A DNA stretch of 5,760 bases from Candidatus Cloacimonadota bacterium. GTDB lineage: Bacteria; Cloacimonadota; Cloacimonadia; JGIOTU-2. The first letter of the stretch is position 1, and each line of letters begins with the position of its first letter. Under the pieces are notes generated by a model. The model was not told the origin of the DNA and searched no databases. It worked only from the letters and a program-made list of their open reading frames with translations. A program made the position numbers and the translations under genes. Of the stretch, positions 1 through 4,097 are shown piece by piece. The stretch covers positions 1-5,760 of the forward strand of contig JACNFI010000081.1 of the NCBI GenBank assembly GCA_014384665.1, read 5' to 3'.

Positions 1-3
1 TCA

Positions 4-122
4 ACCTGACGTGAAATAGTGGAAGCGTGGTTGCGGGTGCTGGTTGGTTTTACTAAAGTAAATTTGAAAAAGGAAATGACTTGTGGTGATATTTTTCACG
101 CAGGTTATTTCATTCGTTAGGT
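4..122 (+). repeat. attC recombination site of the cassette preceding the first complete one
   Basis: The left box is ACCTGAC (4-10) and the right box is GTTAGGT (116-122), an exact GTTRRRY. The arms pair in two blocks: GAAATA (13-18) with TATTTC (106-111), and GCGTG (25-29) with CACGC (97-101). The left box departs from RYYYAAC at one position (G for A). The 119-bp length is slightly shorter than the array's other long sites. The gene of this cassette lies to the left of the window. The inferred cut is between G116 and T117, which is where the next cassette begins. Confidence 0.72.
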
Positions 123-173
123 AGCAAAACAGTAAAACCATATTTTATTTTAAAATTCTATGGAGGATAAACT

Positions 174-440
174 ATGGAATTGATACAAGGTTCAATTACT
201 AAAGATGAAAAAGTAATAATTGAAGATATTGAGGTGTGGATTGAAACTTCAATAAAATCTGGCATTAGAAGTTGGCATGGGGGTTTTGAAGTATCTTCAC
301 CAGAAGTTTTAGAATTAGGTAATTCTTATACTTTTTCAGCATCTGATGGTCGCTCAGGTAAAATTCTTATTCAGAATATTAGGTTAGGTAGTCATAAAAA
401 TACTCAGATTTTGTTTATCGGAACTGGTCCATTTAAATAA
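174..440 (+). CDS. Cassette-encoded small hypothetical protein, probably all-beta (88 aa)
   Basis: This is the only gene of cassette 117-599. It starts at ATG 174, 57 bp inside the cassette, with a strong GGAGG at 162-166 and a 7-base spacer, and stops 29 bp before the attC left box. The protein has no signal peptide or membrane segment, so it is probably cytoplasmic. Alternating hydrophobic and polar stretches suggest a small beta-barrel or sandwich. The most distinctive parts are a WHGGF motif (residues 34-38), a DGRSGKI turn-strand (58-64) and a C-terminal FIGTGPF ending (81-87). Proteins of about 90 residues with a similar G-R-S/T-G strand and a closing F-x-G-x-GP are familiar to me from bacterial genomes as unnamed families, but that is recollection, not a search. 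I do not recognise a function. The RBS and codon structure make it a convincing real gene. Confidence 0.85.
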   Translation: MELIQGSITKDEKVIIEDIEVWIETSIKSGIRSWHGGFEVSSPEVLELGNSYTFSASDGRSGKILIQNIRLGSHKNTQILFIGTGPFK

Positions 441-469
441 ATTTAGTTTATATTTTGAAAAGATTTGTC

Positions 470-605
470 ACCTAACACTCGTTTCACTTGACCAAAAATG
501 CAGTGCGAGATTAGGCTAACATTTATTATGCCAGAAAAAGTTAATCTCACAAATTAAGGACATAGAGCTATTTGCATTTTGGGCAAGTGAACTCCACCGT
601 TAGGC
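470..605 (+). repeat. attC site of cassette 117-599 (best-formed long site)
   Basis: The left box ACCTAAC (470-476) and right box GTTAGGC (599-605) both fit the consensus. The inner arms TTCACTTGACC (483-493) and GGGCAAGTGAA (581-591) are nearly complementary. Pairing continues through AAAAATGCA (494-502) against TGCATTTT (573-580). One extra A in the left arm gives an extrahelical base, as expected for attC folding. Further in, GAGATTA (507-513) pairs with TAATCTC (542-548). The left box is the exact complement of the GTTAGGT at the start of this cassette (116-122). Total length is 136 bp, comparable to the long VCR-type attC sites of Vibrio in size only. Confidence 0.92.
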
Positions 606-695
606 ATTTTTATATCACAACATAATATTTAAATATATTTTAGTTTCAATATTTATAGTAATTGAACATACATCTTAATATGTAGGATAAAAATT

Positions 696-1298
696 ATGAT
701 AAAAGAAAAAGAAGTCAAAAAAATTACTTTTATTGAAATTATTAGCTGGATTTTAGGAATTTCATTTGGCTTTATGGGCTTAGTAGATATATTTTCTTTT
801 TTATTTGTGCCAGGAATTACTTTAATAATTATGGCTTCTGTTTTGCTTCCCCCTATAAATAAAATGTTTAAAGAGAGAATGAATTTTGAATTATCAATAG
901 GGGTTAAGATTGCAGTAATAATTATTGGATTTGTTGTTGTCGGTAAGACAATGAGTATTTATCCAACAGATGCAAATACTAAGCAAGCAGATTCTTTATA
1001 CTATCAAATAGAAAAAATATCCAAGAAGATTGATAATTTTGATTATATTGATGTTAGTAATACAGAAAAAATTAAATTGTTAAAAGAACAATGTGAATTA
1101 ATTCCCCAGTATTTGGCAGTTGGAAAAGATAGAATAAATGTAAGGATTTCAAAATTACAATGGGAGATACTTGGAGGAGCAATTAAGTCAGAAATTAGAA
1201 ATCAAGAAGATGAATCTGAAAAACAGAAATTTAAAGATGTTCTTAAATTTTACCTTCTAATACAAGAAAATATTCTTGAAAAGGATAATCTTTTATGA
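696..1298 (+). CDS. Cassette-encoded membrane protein of unknown function (200 aa)
   Basis: This is the gene of cassette 600-1444. ATG 696 is preceded by AGGA at 684-687 with an 8-base spacer. The N-terminal part is strongly hydrophobic: helix 1 at about residues 10-30, helix 2 at about 32-52 ending in LLPP, then a basic loop (KMFKERMNFELS, about 57-67), and helix 3 at about 69-89. The rest (about 95-200) is charged, Lys/Glu/Ile-rich and predicted helical, with no catalytic motif that I can see, and could be a cytoplasmic or periplasmic helical domain. The helix-helix-LLPP-basic-helix layout resembles a short membrane module found attached to varied C-terminal domains in bacteria; I recall the pattern but cannot name the family. 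Very high A+T and frequent AAA/ATT codons match cassettes 1 and 3. A membrane effector, as in some defence systems, is conceivable but unsupported. Confidence 0.85.
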   Translation: MIKEKEVKKITFIEIISWILGISFGFMGLVDIFSFLFVPGITLIIMASVLLPPINKMFKERMNFELSIGVKIAVIIIGFVVVGKTMSIYPTDANTKQADSLYYQIEKISKKIDNFDYIDVSNTEKIKLLKEQCELIPQYLAVGKDRINVRISKLQWEILGGAIKSEIRNQEDESEKQKFKDVLKFYLLIQENILEKDNLL

Positions 1299-1314
1299 AT
1301 TTTAGTTTAAAAAC

Positions 1315-1450
1315 GCCTAACAATAGCTTTAACTGACAGAGGCACAGCGAGTTTTTTTATTTTTTAGTTAAGGTAGACTAAAATGAAAGAAATTAAATCA
1401 AGAAAATGTTTAAAAACACAAATTACCACAACGGTAAAATTTTGTTAGAA
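1315..1450 (+). repeat. attC site of cassette 600-1444 (weakly conserved arms)
   Basis: The left box GCCTAAC (1315-1321) is the exact complement of the GTTAGGC that starts this cassette (599-605). The best right box is GTTAGAA (1444-1450), which fits GTTRRR but has A in place of the final pyrimidine. The resulting length, 136 bp, equals that of the site at 470-605. The inner arms pair only partly: TTTAACTG (1328-1335) against CGGTAAA (1432-1438), with a mismatch and one unpaired base. A competing internal hairpin exists between CTTTAACT (1327-1334) and AGTTAAG (1366-1372). The left end is secure. The right end is supported mainly by the length and by the near match of GTTAGAA to the next cassette's own left box. 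Confidence 0.65.
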
Positions 1451-1470
1451 TGTTAAAGAATTTCTAATAT
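1442..1470 (+). promoter_or_regulatory. Possible sigma70-type promoter for the lipoprotein cassette gene
   Basis: TTGTTA (1442-1447) and TAATAT (1465-1470) are separated by exactly 17 bases and lie 31 bp before the lipoprotein ATG. Each hexamer matches four of six consensus positions. The -35 element overlaps the attC right box, so it spans the recombination junction. In such AT-rich sequence a match of this quality can arise by chance, so this is only a candidate. Confidence 0.3.
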
Positions 1471-1500
1471 AGAAAAATAATTTAAAGTGAGGAGCCCAAA

Positions 1501-1959
1501 ATGAAAAAATATTGTATTTTTCTGATTATCTTTTTTTTAGGTTGTGCAGCAACGCAAACAATACCACCCGAAGGTAAAGTAATTCAAGAAATAATAATTT
1601 CTAGCACATTTGATGAAGTATGGAGTAAATTAATTGAAATAATAACTGATCTTAATATGCCAATTGAATCAGTAGAAAAGGTAAGTGGAATTCTTACAAC
1701 TTCATTTGTAAGTACTACAATTGAAAGAATGGCAAAAATATCATACCACCCTGAAGTGAAAAATTATGCATTATTTTCTAATTGTAGATATAAATTAAAC
1801 ATCTTTGTAAAAGATTTAGGTAACAATAAAGTAAAAATAAAAATAAAACCACATTATGAATTGAGTGGGCAATTAATGGATAGGCCATGGGAAATTGTAG
1901 CTCATTCAAATGGTGTTTTAGAGAAAGAAATATTTGATAAAATGACTTTAGGTGAATAA
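1501..1959 (+). CDS. Cassette-encoded lipoprotein, BamC/SRPBCC-like domain suspected (152 aa)
   Basis: This is the gene of cassette 1445-2129. ATG 1501 follows a clear GAGGAG at 1489-1494 with a 6-base spacer. The N-terminus is a lipoprotein signal: KK, a hydrophobic stretch (residues 4-13) and a lipobox-like F-L-G-C with the lipidated Cys at 15. The mature protein would be anchored to the inner or outer membrane. Residues 27-70 read as strand, then helix starting FDEVWSKLIEII, then 'MPIESVEKVSGILTT'. Near the end come a Trp (130) and a SNGVLEKEI segment (136-144). This helix-plus-sheet pattern, with 'D/E-x-x-x-G-x-L/I-x-T' after the helix, recalls BamC-like or SRPBCC-type lipoproteins of Gram-negative bacteria. 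The fold assignment is inference from pattern memory. The function is unknown, and no partner gene is present in the cassette. Confidence 0.87.
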   Translation: MKKYCIFLIIFFLGCAATQTIPPEGKVIQEIIISSTFDEVWSKLIEIITDLNMPIESVEKVSGILTTSFVSTTIERMAKISYHPEVKNYALFSNCRYKLNIFVKDLGNNKVKIKIKPHYELSGQLMDRPWEIVAHSNGVLEKEIFDKMTLGE

Positions 1960-1998
1960 AATATCTTAAATATAATTATTTCATTTTCAGATAAATTA

Positions 1999-2135
1999 TT
2001 CAAACCCCCACTTCACCCACAGAAATTAATTGCCATTCTTAATCTAACGACTATTTTACTAATAAAGAGTTAAATTCATAATTATGTGGTTTATTTTCTA
2101 TTTTGCGTTTCTGCAGGTGAGCTTTTCCGTTCGGC
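1999..2135 (+). repeat. attC site of cassette 1445-2129
   Basis: The left box is TTCAAAC (1999-2005) and the right box is GTTCGGC (2129-2135). The inner arms TTCACCCACAGAAAT (2012-2026) and GTTTCTGCAGGTGAG (2107-2121) pair over most of 15 positions, allowing one G-T pair. The geometry matches the site at 470-605: six bases between left box and TTCAC, and eight bases between GTGA and GTT on the right. The right box has C where a purine is usual, but it is the exact complement of the next cassette's own left box, GCCGAAC (2673-2679), which strongly supports the junction after G2129. Length is 137 bp. Confidence 0.8.
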
Positions 2136-2148
2136 ATTTGAGATAATA

Positions 2149-2670
2149 ATGAATTTACATAACCTATTCTGCTGGAGTCATAAAAAGAGAGTATTCACCA
2201 GAGACGATTGCACAGAATCAGATCTGGTTCAATACAGTGTAGATCATTTCGAAGCAGCGGAGAAACTCTATGAACTTTCCGGGCGCTGGACTTGGCAGTA
2301 TCTGCATTCAGCCGCATTTCTGTCTCACTTGGGCATTGAGCTTCTGCTTAAAGCTTGCCTTCTTCACTTCGAAGAAGAGTTTCCTGCGGAACACGATCTA
2401 AAGCGATTATTCCGAAGCTTGCGCAAAAAAGGAATGGAATTGTCACAACAAAACAAGAAATGGCTAAATTACCTCAATCGCTGTAATACGCTAAGATATC
2501 CAGATCCTGGAACGGGAATAGAGGTTGATGTCATCAACTGGAAAAAAACAAAGTCAATATTTGAAGAATTAAGGAAACAGGTTCCAGAGAAGATTCGCAA
2601 ACAGATGGTTATACATGAACGGTACCGTTCAAATGTGAAAAGTAACAAGCCAATCTGGCCTGAAACATAG
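2149..2670 (+). CDS. Cassette-encoded HEPN-domain-like protein (173 aa)
   Basis: This is the gene of cassette 2130-2728. ATG 2149 lies 19 bp inside the cassette, typical for cassette genes. The frame stays open upstream to a GTG at 2086, but that codon lies inside the preceding attC, so ATG 2149 is preferred; its Shine-Dalgarno is weak (GAG at 2140-2142). The protein is mostly helical. HFEAAEKLYE (33-42), a hydrophobic helix with HLGIELLLKA (60-69), a HDL motif (82-84) and NTLRYPD (113-119) are characteristic of HEPN proteins, a fold shared by toxin RNases and nucleotide-binding partners in toxin-antitoxin and defence loci. The usual catalytic Rx4-6H motif is not evident, so it may be a non-catalytic HEPN or act differently. 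No MNT-type nucleotidyltransferase partner is adjacent. The gene is clearly more GC-rich (about 45% in lines counted by eye) than the neighbouring cassettes (about 30%), and its attC is of a different size, which points to separate acquisition. Confidence 0.85.
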   Translation: MNLHNLFCWSHKKRVFTRDDCTESDLVQYSVDHFEAAEKLYELSGRWTWQYLHSAAFLSHLGIELLLKACLLHFEEEFPAEHDLKRLFRSLRKKGMELSQQNKKWLNYLNRCNTLRYPDPGTGIEVDVINWKKTKSIFEELRKQVPEKIRKQMVIHERYRSNVKSNKPIWPET

Positions 2671-2672
2671 AT

Positions 2673-2734
2673 GCCGAACAACGGCATTGAGGACGACGGC
2701 CAAAAGCCGCCGCGCCTCATGCCAGGCGTTAGAC
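2673..2734 (+). repeat. Short, GC-rich attC site of the HEPN cassette
   Basis: The left box is GCCGAAC (2673-2679) and the right box GTTAGAC (2728-2734) fits GTTRRRY exactly. The inner arms GGCATTGAGG (2683-2692) and CCTCATGCC (2715-2723) pair perfectly except for one extra T, the classic extrahelical base of attC. A central hairpin CGGC / GCCG with a CAAAA loop lies between them. At 62 bp it resembles the short sites of mobile-integron cassettes rather than the 136-141 bp sites around it. It begins two bases after the HEPN stop codon. Confidence 0.95.
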
Positions 2735-3003
2735 AGCAGAGATGATTTATTGAATTATTATTTTTAAAAATCAAAATGTGAAAAGTAAAAATAGTTAATA
2801 GTCAATTCATAAATCTACAATTGAAATTAAAAATCTGTTAATTTCTTTGTTTAAATGAAATTTAAGCAGTCTAACTAAATAAGCAGTTCATATATTGCTT
2901 AGCCAACATATCATTTCATCCCCGTTTACACGGGGACAGATCCTTTGGATAATTATTTGCTTGGACAATCTCAATATTAAGATAATATAAAACTGAAAAA
3001 TAT
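2729..3003 (+). mobile_element. ORF-less gene cassette (last cassette of the array)
   Basis: The cassette starts TTAGAC, the exact complement of its own left box GTCTAAC at 2869-2875, so it is a true cassette unit of about 275 bp. About half of it is the attC at 2869-3009. The remaining 140 bp, up to 2868, is very AT-rich. Every ATG on the plus strand is followed by a stop within a few codons, and the minus strand gives nothing longer than about a dozen codons. It could hold a promoter or a small RNA, or be a decayed gene, but I see no clear signal for any of these. It accounts for most of the gene-free stretch from 2671 to 3018. Confidence 0.65.
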
Positions 3004-3009
3004 TTAGAA
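2869..3009 (+). repeat. Terminal attC site with degenerate right box
   Basis: The left box GTCTAAC (2869-2875) is perfect and complements GTTAGAC at the start of this cassette (2728-2734). The inner arms CAGTTCATATATT (2884-2896) and AATATAAAACTG (2984-2995) pair with one or two irregularities. No GTT occurs between 2940 and 3018. The nearest right-box candidate is TTTAGAA (3003-3009), which has lost the G. The implied length of 141 bp agrees with the other long sites. A decayed final site fits the end of an array next to resident chromosome. Confidence 0.6.
2919..2936. repeat. GC-rich hairpin at the tip of the terminal attC
   Basis: TCCCCGT (2919-2925) and ACGGGGA (2930-2936) form a perfect 7-bp stem around a TTAC loop, close to the centre of the terminal attC. 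It stands out in an otherwise AT-rich segment. No U-tract follows on either strand, so it is not a standard intrinsic terminator. It is best read as the variable terminal structure of the folded attC. Confidence 0.6.
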
Positions 3010-3018
3010 ATTCCTTTT

Positions 3019-3822
3019 TTACAAATATCGAAGTTTCTTTTCGTCTTTAACTTCTCCATACAGTTCAATATAAGGCTTTACAGGACTGGATAAAATTTTG
3101 GGGAAAAGGACTTCTTCTATTTGGTAAAATCCAACCGACTGAGTCATTTCAACAACAATCTTAATAGGCTTTTTGTCTCCGCTACTTATTGATACTTTCT
3201 GTATTGAACTTGAAGAATATTTATGGATGTCACCAACTCTTGGAGTTTGGGATAAAAGTGTGGGTATCCGGGCTCTACCTTTTTCCATATCACAACCATC
3301 GCCAATTAATACAAGTCCTGCTTCTAAAGAATGAATTTTCTGAGTTGCCATATGTCCTATAATGCCTTCAATAATCAATGAGCGCAGGATTACTTTTTTC
3401 CCAAAATCATTTTCATAAAACTTTCCTAATATTCTATCAATAATTGGAAGAGAAAGAATCACACTAATAGTTTCATGGTTGTCTCGTGAAGCAGTCATTC
3501 CTATGTCGTGTAATAAAGAGGCAGTTAAAACTGCAATTTTACTATCTTCAACTGAGCCAAGTCCTTCTTTTTCCAAATTGAATTTAATTCCAGCTTTGGA
3601 TAGCAAATCAAACATTATGAGTGCATTTAAGGCAGTTTTTCTCATATGGACTGGACCGTGGTCATTAAATCCTAACCGTTTTATAGATACAATATTTGTA
3701 TAATCTTGCAGTGCCTGTATTTCTTTATCAGCAAAAATAAGAGAAACAACCGAAGCTGATTTTCCAGACAATTTGGATAATATGATATTTTCTAAATTAG
3801 TTTGTTTTTTAGATTTTTTCAT
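3019..3822 (-). CDS. HD-domain metal-dependent phosphohydrolase (267 aa)
   Basis: This minus-strand gene encodes a soluble HD-superfamily protein. Numbered from the preferred start, the motifs are H55 and H59 (NDHGPVHMRKTALNAL), the signature H105-D106 (LLHDIGM), H116 (DNHE), H157 (GHMA) and D175/D178 in GDGCDMEKGRARIP. These are the metal-binding residues expected of an active hydrolase. The D-x-x-D-M-x-K-G-R-A-R-I segment is typical of a subgroup of archaeal and bacterial HD phosphohydrolases that act on nucleotides or other phosphate esters; the substrate here is unknown. ATG at 3822 is chosen because GAGG sits 9 bases upstream, and because the alternative in-frame GTG at 3837 falls at the edge of a repeat element. 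It shares its strand with the RND gene but is about 275 bp downstream of it, so co-transcription is uncertain. It is probably resident chromosome, flanking the cassette array. Confidence 0.9.
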   Translation of the reverse strand: MKKSKKQTNLENIILSKLSGKSASVVSLIFADKEIQALQDYTNIVSIKRLGFNDHGPVHMRKTALNALIMFDLLSKAGIKFNLEKEGLGSVEDSKIAVLTASLLHDIGMTASRDNHETISVILSLPIIDRILGKFYENDFGKKVILRSLIIEGIIGHMATQKIHSLEAGLVLIGDGCDMEKGRARIPTLLSQTPRVGDIHKYSSSSIQKVSISSGDKKPIKIVVEMTQSVGFYQIEEVLFPKILSSPVKPYIELYGEVKDEKKLRYL

Positions 3823-3909
3823 CTTAAAATACCTCACCGCAGAGACGCAAAGAACACAGAGATAAATGTAAAATTACGAAATACAAGTACATTTAAACGA
3901 AACGATCCT

Positions 3910-3930
3910 AACACCATTTGTAATGGTGTT
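3910..3930. repeat. Perfect 9-bp stem-loop between the RND and HD genes
   Basis: AACACCATT (3910-3918) and AATGGTGTT (3922-3930) pair fully around a TGT loop. On the plus strand it is followed by TT and then GAT. On the minus strand, the coding strand of both neighbours, no U-tract follows. It could attenuate or stabilise the RND transcript, but it is not a clear terminator. Confidence 0.5.
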
Positions 3931-3945
3931 TTGATAAACAGGATT

Positions 3946-3963
3946 ATCCCGATATATCGGGAT
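3946..3963. repeat. Perfect 18-bp palindrome (CCCGATA type)
   Basis: ATCCCGATATATCGGGAT is its own reverse complement. A related palindrome occurs 108 bp away at 4054-4071. Such TCCCGAT/ATCGGGA palindromes recur as intergenic repeats in several environmental bacterial groups (recollection, not a search). It could extrude a hairpin in the RND 3' untranslated RNA. Confidence 0.6.
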
Positions 3964-4017
3964 TAGGAACAATTGGAATCTGTGCATTCCATCCTTCAAT
4001 TTTCATTCTCCTTTGTG

Positions 4018-4035
4018 TCCCCGCGGACGCGAGGA
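4018..4035. repeat. GC-rich stem-loop in the RND-HD spacer
   Basis: TCCCCGC (4018-4024) pairs with GCGAGGA (4029-4035) with one mismatch, around a GGAC loop. It overlaps the right copy of the inverted repeat. Its GC content contrasts with the AT-rich surroundings. Confidence 0.35.
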
Positions 4036-4053
4036 TCGTGTCCATTCTCCGTA

Positions 4054-4071
4054 GTCCCGATAAATCGGGAC
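4054..4071. repeat. CCCGATA-type palindrome just downstream of the RND gene
   Basis: GTCCCGAT (4054-4061) and ATCGGGAC (4064-4071) form an 8-bp perfect stem around AA, 27 bp after the RND stop codon. It is the second member of the palindrome family seen at 3946. No U-tract follows on the minus strand, so it is more likely a repeat with a possible RNA-stabilising role than a terminator. Confidence 0.55.
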
Positions 4072-4097
4072 GAAGGATGAACCTTTGTGGCAATAAG

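Larger units (their letters stand above)
1..3009 (+). mobile_element. Integron gene-cassette array (distal part, no integrase in window)
   Basis: Five tandem cassettes lie in one orientation, each ending in an attC-like site. The cut points inferred after the G of each R' box give units 117-599, 600-1444, 1445-2129, 2130-2728 and 2729-about 3003; bases 1-116 are the end of an earlier cassette. Cassette starts and their own R'' boxes pair as expected for circular intermediates: TTAGGT (117) with ACCTAAC (470), TTAGGC (600) with GCCTAAC (1315), TTAGAA (1445) with TTCAAAC (1999, one mismatch), TTCGGC (2130) with GCCGAAC (2673), TTAGAC (2729) with GTCTAAC (2869). This linked pattern is seen directly and is hard to get by chance. 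With genes and attC sites reading left to right, attI and any integrase would lie to the left, outside the window. Whether this is a complete integron or a CALIN cannot be told here. Confidence 0.88.
3837..4026. repeat. Spacer bounded by an imperfect inverted repeat
   Basis: The 18-mer starting CCGCAGAGACGC at 3837 recurs in inverted orientation at 4009-4026 (TCCTTTGTGTCCCCGCGG), matching at 14 of 18 positions. From memory, similar 'CCGCAGAGACGCAAAGAA' motifs are frequent intergenic repeats in environmental bacterial genomes. The enclosed 150 bp contains no gene, so this could be a small non-autonomous repeat or simply two degenerate copies. A minus-strand frame crossing 3944-4189 is not credible as a gene, because it runs through palindromes and into the RND coding end. 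Confidence 0.4.

Noticed and set aside
1315..1379. Short attC ending at GTAGACT (about 1373-1379), using the CTTTAACT/AGTTAAG hairpin
   Set aside because: The right box lacks the required GTT. The longer reading ending at GTTAGAA gives the array's standard length and nearly matches the next cassette's own left box.
1383..1448. 21-codon plus-strand ORF (MKEIKSRK...) after AAGG
   Set aside because: It lies wholly inside the attC at 1315-1450, has a poor RBS and low-complexity composition, and ends in the R' box.
2042..2076. ATCTAAC...GTTAAAT pair as a separate attC
   Set aside because: The spacing is only 35 bp, with no convincing inner arms, and it lies inside the larger site at 1999-2135.
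2086..2148. GTG start giving a 194-aa version of the HEPN protein
   Set aside because: The extra 21 codons lie in the attC arm and R' box of the preceding cassette (junction after 2129), so the start would be outside the cassette. ATG 2149 lies inside it.
2469..2774. Minus-strand frame opposite the HEPN gene and its attC
   Set aside because: It overlaps the HEPN gene antisense and crosses the attC site. Its translation shows no family features and it has no credible start signal.
3823..3837. GTG start extending the HD protein by five residues
   Set aside because: ATG 3822 has GAGG 9 bases upstream, and using the GTG would put that RBS inside the coding region. The GTG also sits at the edge of a repeat motif.
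3910..3935. Intrinsic terminator for the RND gene
   Set aside because: The stem is perfect, but there is no U-tract in the direction of RND transcription; only a short one follows on the opposite strand, where no gene is transcribed.
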